Shown here: in pieces, positions 17,289 through 25,937 of the stretch
Numbering within the stretch: the first letter of the stretch is position 1
Layout: every line of letters starts with the position of its first letter
Notes under the pieces: generated by a model
Told to the model about the DNA's origin: nothing
Database searches by the model: none
What the model saw: the letters and a program-made list of their open reading frames with translations, nothing else
Assembly: GCA_043808235.1 (NCBI GenBank)
Contig: JAZDFC010000019.1
Location: forward strand, 1-64,000
DNA from: JAZDFC01 sp043808235
GTDB taxonomy: Bacteria > Bacteroidota > Ignavibacteria > Ignavibacteriales > Melioribacteraceae
Reading direction: 5' to 3'
DNA length: 64,000 nucleotides
Made by a program: the position numbers and the translations under genes

Positions 17289-20200
17289 TTATTTAACAAT
17301 CATCAATTTTTTTGAATTTTGATATACCTTGCCGTCTTCGCCATTAGCCGTTAATGAGTATATATAAACCCCGGTCGTTAGATCGCCTTTCTCAAATTGT
17401 ATTCTGTGATGCCCGGCTTCAAACATTCCTGCGGTGATAACATCAATCTTTCTTCCAAGCACATCATAAAGAGTTATGTTTACATTCGATTGAACCGGTA
17501 GATCAAATTTAATTGTGGTGGATGGGTTGAACGGATTCGGGTAATTTTGCTGTAAGGCAAATTCTGATGGAATCGAAAGTTCGGTTTCAATAATTTCAGA
17601 GTAATGAACAGTACCATCATAATCGGTCATTCCAAGCCGGTAGAAATATTTGCCACCGATAACTTTAGTATCGCTGTATGCATATTCCGAAGCGCCTTTG
17701 TAATTTCCTTTGCCATTAATAAATGCGATCTCTTTAAAATTGATAGCGTCTGTACTCCTCTCTATTTTAAATCCGGCATTATTTCGCTCTTTGGAAGTAA
17801 TCCAATTAAGCACAACCACATCATAGGAAATTTGAGTATTAAAAGAATATAGCTCCGCCGCAGGAAGGTCATACGATATAATCATTTTTATTTTGATAAA
17901 TTCAACCGGGATTAGTAATTCACACAAATCGGTGGTTGTGTAATTGAATAAAGTTCCATCGAAGGTATCGGTGATGCAAAGAGATACTCCTCCCGGCAAA
18001 TCTGATTTTACTATTACTGCATTATCAGCTTTTCTATTTACATTAATAATATGTTCATAGTTACCTTCGAATTCGCTATCTCCTTGCCTGTAATCCGTAA
18101 ATAATCTTTCACCACTATTTAATTCGAATGCTGCTGAAAAAACATCAGAAGGCGGTGTTGGTGGAATTTCGTATTCACCGATTCCTTTGTCCAACTCAAT
18201 TGTTGCATCCGGTAACAGTCCGGTTCTAAGCGTTATTGCTTTTTCCTTTGAATCTGTGAAAGTGAAAATAATTTCTCTGTCCGGATCAATCTGCAAAATA
18301 TCTTCCTGATAAGTAACGTCACTCTTATTTACAGCAGTATTCAAAACCAATTCACCTGCTTGATCGGTTTTTACCCAGTAGCCTTTGCCGGGTTCAAGCG
18401 TTGTTGCGGAAATATAAGAACCGTCAAAACCAAAAAAGTTCGACACAATAATATTAGCAGGTATTGTTGTTATACTTGAAGTGTTTATAGCCTGGTGGAA
18501 TGGACCAATAATATTCCAGCCTGAAGTAACATTTATATTCATCGAATTCGATGTTCCGCTTATTGCAACCTCCTTTGCAGTATCAAATTTTAACCAGTAT
18601 CCTTTCCCGGTTGATAATTCCGATACCTGATTGTACGAACCCGAGTAATCGAATGCGTTAGATACGGCAGTGGGGAATAATGTTGTAACCATCATATCAT
18701 CTGCAAGCACCGGAACTGAGATGATATTCCAACCCGCAAGAACGGAAACGTTTTTCGTTAGAATGTTGGATTCATAATGAAAAATTTCAATATCGTCAAC
18801 ATACCAGCCGTCGCGTGTTTGCGAGCCGTCGGATCTAAATTGAAATCTTAATTTAATCTGCGTTCCGACGTATGCTGATAAATCGATATCCTCTTTTACC
18901 CATGTCGATTGAACTCCGTCGTAAAGCGGCTGACCGGATGGCTGAAATGAGCCGGTGCCGGCATTCATATAATCACCGCTTAATGGAATCCATGTTGTCC
19001 CATTATTTGTTGTAATTGAAACCTGTCCGTAATCCCAATCAGTTTCCATATTCCACTTTGTCCAATACGATAAAGTTGGACCCGAAATTCCTGTCAAATC
19101 GATTGCGTCTTTAAGTGTCATCGTAATTGTTGCATTATCGGGGTAATTGCCGGATTTACTTTCAGTATATGAAATTGGCGCCGAATGATATGAAGTTGTT
19201 GTAGCCTCCCATTTAGAACTGGTTGGAGTAGCAGTTAATGCCCAATTTATTGTCGGATCATTTGTCTCATCGGCAAACAATATGGTTGGTGTTCCAATTG
19301 TAATATAAACCGTATCGGTCGCCATTAATATTGAGCCGGTTTTTATACTAACAACAAGAGGTACTTTACTGCCCGGCAGCGCGGTTGATGAGATTGTAAA
19401 ATTAAACGGAGTACTGTTACTATCTGATTGTTGAGAATTGACTGTCCCAATATTTTCAAGTCCAAAATTAATAGTGATTGCCGGATCATCGGAGAGTAAT
19501 TCTATCGATACGTTCGAAGCATCTCCGAGACCTTTATTTTTAACAATTGCCGTCATCTCAATACTTTCACCGGGATTAAAATATTCTTGATTGAAATGGG
19601 CTTCTAAAAATTTTACGTAATCACCGGCAATCCATGTTAAGTATAAATTCGGATTTAGATTTTCTTCTGCCAGTGGGAAAATCCTATCCTGGTCAGGCCA
19701 GAATCCATCGCTACTGCCCCCAACTTCAAGTGTCATAGCGAAAGCCTTTTGCTTTAAAGTTTGTTCGCCGTACATCCAATCATCGGCTCCGCCGTTTACT
19801 TCATAGAGTATGGCGCCAGGTACACCCCAAGTATAACCGTTCCAACTTGTTACATCTTGCATGTATTCCCGGTAAAGCAGTGAATCGGCACTTTCCTGTG
19901 TTATATATCCCCAGGGTCCAAGTAAAAGATTACTGTAAGTATGGTAGTTCATAACAACATTAAAATTTTTCGAAATACAAAAATCTCTTACAACCTGAGT
20001 TTCGGGTTCGGAAAATGCTGCGGTGCCTCTGTAAGTTTCATCGGACTGATACGGGCTTGAACCGTTGTTATCGTAACCCCACTGGTAACCAAAATTTCTA
20101 TTGAGATCGATACCCCAAACGTTTGCCCCGCTTCCTCTTCTGTTTTTGCGCCACATACCTCCGCCATTCGGATTTGAAGTTCGGTTATATTCATATCCAT

Positions 20201-20879
20201 CAACATTAATAATTGGCATGAAATAGATTTCTCTGTTATCAACAAGATAGGTAACTGCAGGATCGACGCCATAGTTTTCGAGAAGATAAAACATATAATA
20301 CATTAACGTCATCATGCCTTGCGGTTCACGGCAGTGAATTAAAGAATTATAAAAAACTTTTGGTTCATTCTCATCTATATCTGGATTGTCGGATATCTTA
20401 GCAACATACATACTCCTGTTTTCGAAGGTTGTACCCACGGGAAATTTAGCGGTTATAAGATTTGGATACTGAGTTCGCATATTATCAAGTTCGTTATAAA
20501 CTTCCTGCATAGTATAATTACCGCCCATCGAGCCATAACCAAAACCGGTAACACCGAATCTATCTTCACTCATTCTTTTGTAAAAAGCTTTTTGCGAGTC
20601 GTTTAATTTCGAGCGGGACGCAAAATGAGCAAACCAGTCATCAATTAATATCTCGAAATTGAATCTGGAATTTACGAGCATGGGGAATCTCTCATGGCTT
20701 ACAAATACGGAAACAGAATTATCCTTGCCGATATAACCCTCATCTATATCCAAACCTAATTTGTAAATTTCTTTCAGTTCGTTTCTATCGTTAAAATAAA
20801 TTTTTACCTGTTTGTAGTTTTGAGCATTAAGCAGCTGTGAAATTGATAATAGAATGAAAAACATGAATATCTTTTTCAT
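17289..20879 (-). CDS. Secreted M14-family zinc carboxypeptidase with type IX sorting domain
   Basis: A 1196-residue exported metallopeptidase that would trim C-terminal residues from proteins outside the cell. The signal peptide is 1-19 (LLNAQ). The M14 catalytic domain spans about 120-425. Zinc ligands His182 and Glu185 lie in IHCREPQG (the usual HxxE) and the third ligand His313 in NYHTYSNL. The substrate-binding Asn-Arg pair is in DLNRNFGY, and the catalytic Glu385 is in AMTLEVGG. About 430-540 is a CARDB-like Ig module, and about 555-720 a jelly-roll domain (GWYVDDIEIF) like those of immune-inhibitor-type peptidases. About 730-860 is a repeated module with two WNII..GKGYW..F units, followed by a fibronectin-like module and a sorting domain with NYPNPFNPST. 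Everything needed for activity appears intact. Confidence 0.93.
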   Translation of the reverse strand: MKKIFMFFILLSISQLLNAQNYKQVKIYFNDRNELKEIYKLGLDIDEGYIGKDNSVSVFVSHERFPMLVNSRFNFEILIDDWFAHFASRSKLNDSQKAFYKRMSEDRFGVTGFGYGSMGGNYTMQEVYNELDNMRTQYPNLITAKFPVGTTFENRSMYVAKISDNPDIDENEPKVFYNSLIHCREPQGMMTLMYYMFYLLENYGVDPAVTYLVDNREIYFMPIINVDGYEYNRTSNPNGGGMWRKNRRGSGANVWGIDLNRNFGYQWGYDNNGSSPYQSDETYRGTAAFSEPETQVVRDFCISKNFNVVMNYHTYSNLLLGPWGYITQESADSLLYREYMQDVTSWNGYTWGVPGAILYEVNGGADDWMYGEQTLKQKAFAMTLEVGGSSDGFWPDQDRIFPLAEENLNPNLYLTWIAGDYVKFLEAHFNQEYFNPGESIEMTAIVKNKGLGDASNVSIELLSDDPAITINFGLENIGTVNSQQSDSNSTPFNFTISSTALPGSKVPLVVSIKTGSILMATDTVYITIGTPTILFADETNDPTINWALTATPTSSKWEATTTSYHSAPISYTESKSGNYPDNATITMTLKDAIDLTGISGPTLSYWTKWNMETDWDYGQVSITTNNGTTWIPLSGDYMNAGTGSFQPSGQPLYDGVQSTWVKEDIDLSAYVGTQIKLRFQFRSDGSQTRDGWYVDDIEIFHYESNILTKNVSVLAGWNIISVPVLADDMMVTTLFPTAVSNAFDYSGSYNQVSELSTGKGYWLKFDTAKEVAISGTSNSMNINVTSGWNIIGPFHQAINTSSITTIPANIIVSNFFGFDGSYISATTLEPGKGYWVKTDQAGELVLNTAVNKSDVTYQEDILQIDPDREIIFTFTDSKEKAITLRTGLLPDATIELDKGIGEYEIPPTPPSDVFSAAFELNSGERLFTDYRQGDSEFEGNYEHIINVNRKADNAVIVKSDLPGGVSLCITDTFDGTLFNYTTTDLCELLIPVEFIKIKMIISYDLPAAELYSFNTQISYDVVVLNWITSKERNNAGFKIERSTDAINFKEIAFINGKGNYKGASEYAYSDTKVIGGKYFYRLGMTDYDGTVHYSEIIETELSIPSEFALQQNYPNPFNPSTTIKFDLPVQSNVNITLYDVLGRKIDVITAGMFEAGHHRIQFEKGDLTTGVYIYSLTANGEDGKVYQNSKKLMIVK

Positions 20880-21095
20880 GGATATGTCTCTCGTAATTGA
20901 AAATTTTAAAATTGATTCTTGATTACCGGAATTGCCGGGCTAATTAATTACACATCTAAAATAATCAAAATCGCATATAAATGTTTGCGGCAGCATTAAT
21001 TAATTGAATTAGGGAAAGGATTTATGGAGAGGAAAAAAATGTGGGAAATGGACTAAGCCATTTAATAATCCATATAGGAAACCAGAACATCAATT

Positions 21096-21123
21096 CATTA
21101 ACAGCCTTAAATGGTTGTTAATG
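21096..21123. repeat. Short hairpin downstream of the sigma-factor gene
   Basis: CATTAACA (21096-21103) pairs with TGTTAATG (21116-21123), 28 bases beyond the sigma-factor stop (minus strand). It may be a weak terminator. The 20880-21150 gap contains nothing else I can support. Confidence 0.35.
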
Positions 21124-21150
21124 ATTGCATGGTCTGTTAAAGTATAATTA

Positions 21151-21756
21151 CTAAACTTTTTCTAATTCTCTTTCTACAAAACCTTTATCTTTAGCGTAAT
21201 CGTATAATTTAGAGTAAAGCATTTTTCTTGCGCGGTGTAAACGAGAGCGTACTGTACCTACCGGGCAATTTACAAATTCCGCAATTTCTTCGTAAGTAAA
21301 ACCTTCGATATCGGCTAAAATAACTATCGTTTGAAAATCAGCCGGAAGAATTCCGAGGGCAGCCGTTATTTCATCATCGAGCACATTACTAAATCCATCT
21401 TGAACAACATGCTGATATTGGACTTCGGATGATTTTATGTTTTCGTAAAAATTTTGAACATCATCGTAGTCAACTTTATTCGGTTCGCGCTGGTTCTTTC
21501 TGTACTCATTAATGAAAGTGTTGCGCATAATACTAAAAAGCCATGCTTTGGCGTTGGTTCCTTGTTCGAATTTGTCAAAGAAGCGGAACGCTTTTAAAAA
21601 GGTTTCCTGCAATAAATCTTCGGCATCCTCTTCATTCCCTGTCATTTTTAGTGCAAAGCCGTATAAAATAGATTTGTGCGGAAGAATAATTTCTTCGAAA
21701 GCATTGTATTTGTTTTTCTTATCTGTTTTCGGTTCTAATATATCTGTTTTTTTCAT
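21151..21756 (-). CDS. ECF-type RNA polymerase sigma factor
   Basis: A 201-residue sigma-70 family factor of the extracytoplasmic-function group. Region 2 spans about 30-95 (DAEDLLQETFLKAFRFFDKF, then AWLFSIMRNTFINEYRK) and region 4 about 130-185 (LPADFQTIVILADIEGFTYE, then NCPVGTVRSRLHRARKML). A good AAAGG lies before the ATG. No anti-sigma gene is adjacent: upstream are three tiny membrane proteins, separated from this gene by a strong terminator. The usual ZAS-type anti-sigma partner is therefore missing here, and regulation must lie elsewhere or be transcriptional. Confidence 0.94.
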   Translation of the reverse strand: MKKTDILEPKTDKKNKYNAFEEIILPHKSILYGFALKMTGNEEDAEDLLQETFLKAFRFFDKFEQGTNAKAWLFSIMRNTFINEYRKNQREPNKVDYDDVQNFYENIKSSEVQYQHVVQDGFSNVLDDEITAALGILPADFQTIVILADIEGFTYEEIAEFVNCPVGTVRSRLHRARKMLYSKLYDYAKDKGFVERELEKV

Positions 21757-21861
21757 TTTTCTACCTTTCGGTTTATTTACTATATCAAATGAAAAAAACG
21801 TATTTAAAGTTCATTTTGAGAAAAAGATTTTTCTTTTCAATTGTCGGATGGTTTGTATAAA

Positions 21862-21890
21862 AAAACCGGACATGACAGGTGCCCGGTTTT
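21862..21890 (-). terminator. Intrinsic terminator of the small membrane-protein cluster
   Basis: On the minus strand AAAACCGG pairs with CCGGTTTT and is followed at once by a run of T residues. It lies 29 bases beyond the stop of the 34-residue gene and would separate the small-gene cluster from the sigma-factor gene. Confidence 0.75.
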
Positions 21891-21918
21891 CAAGATATGG
21901 AGGATGCTTTATAATTTC

Positions 21919-22023
21919 TTACTGTTTTTGATCAATAAGAATTTCCCGAAATATTTTTATTGCCCTTGGAGCGAATAAAATTAAAAATAGAAGCATTGCG
22001 GATAAAATTGTTAACAATTCCAT
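21919..22023 (-). CDS. 34-residue small membrane protein
   Basis: ATG at 22023, 34 codons, TAA at 21919-21921. The product is MELLTILSAMLLFLILFAPR followed by a basic/amphipathic tail ending REILIDQKQ, giving one membrane helix with the charged tail probably in the cytoplasm. The ribosome site (AGAAAGAC) is weak. It is the last of three tiny genes before a strong terminator. No family recognised. Confidence 0.5.
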   Translation of the reverse strand: MELLTILSAMLLFLILFAPRAIKIFREILIDQKQ

Positions 22024-22041
22024 TTTATTTTTGTCTTTCTG

Positions 22042-22161
22042 TTACCATCGAAATAATGATTCTAAATATTGCCTTTCTTTTTTTACTTTAGCATAGCTAA
22101 TAAACGCATAAGCGACTAATGAAACCGCCGCAAGCAAGAAAACAAAAATCATCATAGTCAT
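22042..22161 (-). CDS. 39-residue small membrane protein
   Basis: ATG at 22161 follows an excellent AAAGGAAAG, and 39 codons end in TAA at 22042. The product begins MTMMIFVFLLAAVSLVAYAF and ends with a basic, aromatic tail (KVKKERQYLESLFRW), so it has a single membrane helix followed by a short cytoplasmic helix. The downstream 34-residue frame starts 18 bases after its stop. Function unknown; small subunits of membrane complexes have this shape. Confidence 0.6.
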   Translation of the reverse strand: MTMMIFVFLLAAVSLVAYAFISYAKVKKERQYLESLFRW

Positions 22162-22299
22162 AAAACTTTCCTTTTTCCGTTGGAATTATAGTAACAACAT
22201 TTTATTAGTATATTGTTCCTTAACACAATCAAAAAAACAAAAAAAAGGATTGTGATAAAAGCCAAAAAATTATGGGGTACCAAATAATTGCCTAATTTT

Positions 22300-22470
22300 T
22301 TAGGCAGCATCCTTATAAAGTTTTAACTCTTCGGGTGAATCGCATATTGGTTTTTCTTCAATTTCATAAGTAACTTTTTCGAAAAACAATTCGTTCCAAA
22401 TTTTTGAGGCAGGAAAATACAAAACAGCGAAAACTATTATTGCAAAAACCGATATGTAGAGTGCGTCCAT
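22300..22470 (-). CDS. 56-residue small membrane protein
   Basis: ATG at 22470, 56 codons, TAA at 22300. It has one N-terminal membrane helix (ALYISVFAIIVFAVLYFPAS) and then an acidic tail with EIEEKPICDSPEELKLYKDAA. It is followed after 138 bases by the 39-residue gene on the same strand. A different 71-codon frame overlaps it but has poor composition. No family recognised. The acidic tail contrasts with the basic tails of its two neighbours. Confidence 0.5.
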   Translation of the reverse strand: MDALYISVFAIIVFAVLYFPASKIWNELFFEKVTYEIEEKPICDSPEELKLYKDAA

Positions 22471-22701
22471 AATATGTATTTAATTTGTCGCTATTATTAT
22501 CGTAGATAATCTGCAAAATCTTTAGGGAGTTATTCATTTCAACATGCAATAAAAGAGATAATTGAAGAATTTTGTGCAAATTTTAAAATAATCCTTCTAC
22601 AACCTCCTTCTTTTGAACAGGTTTTTCGTATTTTTGCGGAGTTTAAAATTTCGAACAAATACTCTACGAAATAAATTAAATATAATAATTAGGAGTTATT
22701 T

Positions 22702-24819
22702 ATGGTGAATTCTATTTTTTGGATAGCGCCTGCATGTTCTGCGGCAGCTCTGCTATTCGCGTTTATCTTTTTTAAGCAAATGATGAAAGAAAGCGAAGGT
22801 ACCGATCGGATGAAAAGCATTGCGCTTTATGTCCGTAAAGGCGCTATGGCTTATCTTAGACAGCAATACAAAGTTGTCGGGATTTTCTTTCTAATCATTA
22901 CAGCTATTTTTGCAATTCTCGCGTATGGTTTTAATATCCAAAATCCCTGGGTTCCGTTCGCATTTTTAACCGGCGGATTTTTCTCCGGATTATCGGGATT
23001 TTTTGGAATGAAGACCGCAACTTATGCCTCAGCCCGTACGGCGCAAGCAGCAAGTACCTCTCTGAATGCCGGTTTACGAATCGCGTTTAGAAGCGGCGCG
23101 GTTATGGGATTGGTTGTTGTAGGTCTCGGTTTATTGGATATTTCTATATGGTTTGTTATTCTAAATGCGGTTTATCCTCAAGCTACCGATGCGCATAATC
23201 TTGTTATTGTAACAACAACGATGTTGACATTTGGAATGGGCGCTTCGACACAAGCATTATTTGCAAGAGTCGGCGGAGGAATCTTTACGAAAGCTGCCGA
23301 CGTAGGCGCGGACCTTGTTGGAAAAGTCGAAGCTGGAATTCCCGAGGATGACCCCCGTAATCCTGCTACAATAGCTGATAATGTTGGCGATAATGTTGGC
23401 GACGTTGCCGGTATGGGTGCTGATTTATATGAATCATACTGCGGTTCAATTCTCGCTACAGCAGCTCTTGGCGCTTCCGCATTTCTGGAAAGCCCGGATT
23501 TACAGATGAAAGCAGTGCTTGCGCCAATGTTAATTGCCGCTATCGGAATTGTTTTATCAATCGTTGGTATTTACATTGTCCGCACAAAAGAAAATGCTAC
23601 TCAAAAAGATTTAATGGCATCTCTTTCGCGCGGAATCAATTTTAGTTCTTTACTTATCATTATTATGTCCCTTGTTATTGTTAAAGTGCTTGGTTTTGAA
23701 AATGCCTATGGAATTTGGGGATCGATTGTCACCGGTTTGATTACCGGAATTATTATCGGCAAAGCGACAGAATATTATACCTCACATTCATACAAACCGA
23801 CTCAAAAAATTGCCGAGGCAGCCGCAACCGGACCGGCTACTGTAATTATCTCAGGCTTGGGTGTTGGAATGATGTCCACAGCTATTCCTGTTTTATCGGT
23901 TTCAGCAGGAATTATTCTTTCGTTTTTATTTGCCACCAACTTTAATTTTACCGATATCAATATGGGTCTTTACGGTATTGGTATAGCCGCCGTTGGTATG
24001 CTTTCAACACTTGGAATTACACTTGCAACGGATGCATATGGCCCTATTGCCGATAACGCAGGCGGAAACGCTGAAATGAGCGGACTCGGAAAAGAAGTTC
24101 GTAAAAAAACCGATGCTCTCGATTCGCTTGGCAATACAACCGCCGCAACCGGAAAGGGATTTGCAATCGGTTCTGCTGCGTTAACAGCCTTAGCTTTGTT
24201 GGCTTCGTATGTTGAAGAAATCAAAATAGCCTTGCTTCGCGCAGGTCAAACAACTCTTGATCTCGGGAACAGTATTGTCGTAGAATTGGAAAAGGCTTCA
24301 TTAGTTGATATGATGAACTACTACCAAATCAGCTTGATGAATCCGCTGGTATTAATTGGTATATTCATTGGCTCGATGATGGCGTTTTTATTCTGCGGTT
24401 TAACAATGAATGCAGTTGGCCGTGCTGCTGGTAAAATGGTTGATGAAGTTAGAAGACAATTTAAGGCTATACCCGGAATTCTCGAAGGCACTTCCGAACC
24501 GGATTATGCAAGTTGTGTCGAAATCTCCACAAAAGGCGCTCAGCGTGAAATGATGGTTCCTTCCATGCTTGCAATTTTAGTTCCGATTGCCACTGGAATT
24601 ATTTTTGGTGTTGCCGGAGTAATGGGCTTATTAACCGGCGGACTCGGTGCCGGATTCGTTTTGGCGGTATTCATGGCTAATTCAGGCGGCGCATGGGATA
24701 ACGCAAAGAAATATATTGAAGAAGGAAATATGGGCGGAAAAGGTTCGGATGCTCACAAAGCCGCTGTTATTGGCGATACCGTCGGCGATCCTTCAAAGAT
24801 ACTTCCGGTCCCAGCTTGA
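22702..24819 (+). CDS. hppA: Membrane-bound pyrophosphatase (ion-translocating), 3' end frameshifted
   Basis: Couples pyrophosphate hydrolysis to pumping H+ or Na+ across the membrane. Sixteen-helix family features are present. The catalytic block DVGADLVGKVEAGIPEDDPRN (about 212-232) leads into the DNVGDNVGDVAGMGADL metal-site segment. GNTTAATGKGFAIG carries the Ala and Gly typical of the K+-dependent class, and GGAWDNAKKYIEEG lies near the C-terminus. After GDTVGDP the frame reads SKILPVPA and stops at 24819. The next frame continues with the expected KDTSGPSLNILIKLM and ends at 24893. One missing T in CCTTC at 24790-24794 (expected CCTTTC) explains this. As written, the protein lacks the last catalytic Asp/Lys motif and the last helix, so it is either inactive or the base was lost in assembly. 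A terminator-like hairpin follows at 24920. Confidence 0.93.
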   Translation: MVNSIFWIAPACSAAALLFAFIFFKQMMKESEGTDRMKSIALYVRKGAMAYLRQQYKVVGIFFLIITAIFAILAYGFNIQNPWVPFAFLTGGFFSGLSGFFGMKTATYASARTAQAASTSLNAGLRIAFRSGAVMGLVVVGLGLLDISIWFVILNAVYPQATDAHNLVIVTTTMLTFGMGASTQALFARVGGGIFTKAADVGADLVGKVEAGIPEDDPRNPATIADNVGDNVGDVAGMGADLYESYCGSILATAALGASAFLESPDLQMKAVLAPMLIAAIGIVLSIVGIYIVRTKENATQKDLMASLSRGINFSSLLIIIMSLVIVKVLGFENAYGIWGSIVTGLITGIIIGKATEYYTSHSYKPTQKIAEAAATGPATVIISGLGVGMMSTAIPVLSVSAGIILSFLFATNFNFTDINMGLYGIGIAAVGMLSTLGITLATDAYGPIADNAGGNAEMSGLGKEVRKKTDALDSLGNTTAATGKGFAIGSAALTALALLASYVEEIKIALLRAGQTTLDLGNSIVVELEKASLVDMMNYYQISLMNPLVLIGIFIGSMMAFLFCGLTMNAVGRAAGKMVDEVRRQFKAIPGILEGTSEPDYASCVEISTKGAQREMMVPSMLAILVPIATGIIFGVAGVMGLLTGGLGAGFVLAVFMANSGGAWDNAKKYIEEGNMGGKGSDAHKAAVIGDTVGDPSKILPVPA

Positions 24820-24893
24820 ATATCTTGATTAAATTAATGAGCATGGTTTCGATTGTTATGGCCGGTGTAACCGTGGCTTTTCATATATTCTAA
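24795..24893 (+). pseudogene. Out-of-frame C-terminus of hppA
   Basis: Thirty-two codons plus stop in the frame one base shifted from the hppA call. They encode KDTSGPSLNILIKLMSMVSI and continue to a hydrophobic end AFHIF. This is exactly the conserved C-terminal motif and last membrane helix of the family, and it has no start of its own. With one T restored upstream, the whole protein would be 730 residues. Confidence 0.85.
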
Positions 24894-24919
24894 ACTGATA
24901 CATCGCACTTAATTTTTAA

Positions 24920-24960
24920 CGGTCGCTGTCAGGATTTTTTAACAATCCTTTCAGCGACCG
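24920..24960 (+). terminator. Hairpin downstream of hppA
   Basis: CGGTCGCTG (24920-24928) pairs with CAGCGACCG (24952-24960), with inner AGGATT/AATCCT pairing. Only a short T run follows, so it is a strong hairpin but a moderate terminator. It supports 24893 as the real end of hppA. Confidence 0.6.
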
Positions 24961-25070
24961 ATTGCTTTTCACAGTTTCTCTATTTAATATTCAACGGTAA
25001 TTTAATTTGAATTATAGATTCCTAACTGATTAGTCGACAAAAATTTATAAATTAGTTGAGGAGACCACCC

Positions 25071-25673
25071 TTGAGAACTGCATTAAAGAAAGACGAAAAA
25101 ATAATTTTAGTCACTCACAAACATTGGTTTGTGCTAACTCTTCCGTTTTTAGTTGCTTTGCTTACTACTGCATTGTGTGTTTATTTGTTTGCCTGGAGAA
25201 AAGTAGAGTCGGGATTGATACTTATCCCGGCGGCTATTGCATTGCTGTTTTTCTTCTATAAATACATTGAACGACATTTCGATATTTGGGCGGTTACAAA
25301 TTTCCGTGTGATTGATGAAGCAGGGGTATTTTCAATTATGGCGAAGGAAAGTCCGCTTGATAAAATTAATAACACATCATTCCAACAGAGTTTTATCGGT
25401 CGATTTTTCGATTACGGCGATGTGCAAATTCAAACCGCCGCCGAATCTGGAATGACAACATATACTTTTCTTCATCACCCGGATGAATTGAAAGACGCGA
25501 TTGCCGCCGCGCAGGAAGAATATAAGCTCCTGCTACAAAAAAGATTTAACGATCCCACCGTTCAGGAAAATGTATCAGCTGAAGAATTAATTGAGTGCCC
25601 CTTCTGCGCCGAGAAAATAAAAGCCCGCGCAAAAGTCTGCCGTTACTGCGGAAAAGATTTGCCGGTGAAATAG
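25071..25673 (+). CDS. Membrane PH-domain protein with C-terminal zinc ribbon
   Basis: About 200 residues: two N-terminal membrane helices (WFVLTLPFLVALLTTALCVY and LILIPAAIALLFFFYKYI), then a bacterial PH (YdbS/bPH_2-like) domain around 75-145 (IWAVTNFRVIDEAGVFS..DYGDVQIQTAAESG). It ends with a zinc ribbon CPFCAEKIKARAKVCRYCG. I place the start at TTG 25071 because GAGGAG lies seven bases before it; the in-frame TTG at 25056 would bury that site inside the gene. Such proteins probably sit at the inner membrane with both domains in the cytoplasm. The role is unknown. Confidence 0.82.
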   Translation: MRTALKKDEKIILVTHKHWFVLTLPFLVALLTTALCVYLFAWRKVESGLILIPAAIALLFFFYKYIERHFDIWAVTNFRVIDEAGVFSIMAKESPLDKINNTSFQQSFIGRFFDYGDVQIQTAAESGMTTYTFLHHPDELKDAIAAAQEEYKLLLQKRFNDPTVQENVSAEELIECPFCAEKIKARAKVCRYCGKDLPVK

Positions 25674-25688
25674 AGGTTTACAACACGT

Positions 25689-25712
25689 AGAGACTTGCCG
25701 CGGCAAGTCTCT
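25689..25712. repeat. 24-bp perfect palindrome of the GTAGAGAC family
   Basis: AGAGACTTGCCG (25689-25700) and CGGCAAGTCTCT (25701-25712) are perfectly complementary, flanked by GT on the left. It lies 16 bases after the stop of the PH-domain gene, where it could help terminate transcription. It belongs with the translated copy at 4379-4427. Confidence 0.7.
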
Positions 25713-25879
25713 CCAATATTCTCCGGTTTCTTCAAAATTCCGATTATTCTTGAGTAATCAAAAATTCGTTACTTCCTTATTCCAATTTTACGGAAAACAA
25801 TAGATAATCCGCACTAGAAATCTTGCTGAAATATGGGCAATAGTTACAATAAATAAAGTTTTTGGTTGGGAAGTAATCA

Positions 25880-25934
25880 TTGAGTAAATTTACTCAAACA
25901 ATTGAGTAAATTATCTCATTAGATTGAGTAAATT
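25880..25934 (+). promoter_or_regulatory. Three TTGAGTAAATT repeats, first a perfect palindrome, before the AAA ATPase gene
   Basis: TTGAGTAAATTTACTCAA (25880-25897) is a perfect 18-base palindrome. A second, imperfect palindrome (TTGAGTAAATTATCTCATT) follows at 25902-25920, and a half-site TTGAGTAAATT at 25924-25934. The last ends three bases before the ATG at 25938 and occupies the place of the ribosome-binding site. Regular 22-base spacing of the left halves suggests binding by a dimeric regulator. Which protein binds is not known. Confidence 0.65.
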
Positions 25935-25937
25935 AAA

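Noticed and set aside
22364..22579. 71-codon alternative frame over the 56-residue membrane protein
   Set aside because: It has a mixed, Asn/Ser/Phe-rich composition with no ribosome site and overlaps a better small gene in another frame.
24786..24830. Programmed ribosomal frameshift in hppA
   Set aside because: There is no slippery heptamer or downstream structure of the right kind; a simple missing T fits better.
25056..25070. Upstream TTG start for the PH-domain gene
   Set aside because: It would place the GAGGAG ribosome site inside the coding region; TTG 25071 is better placed.
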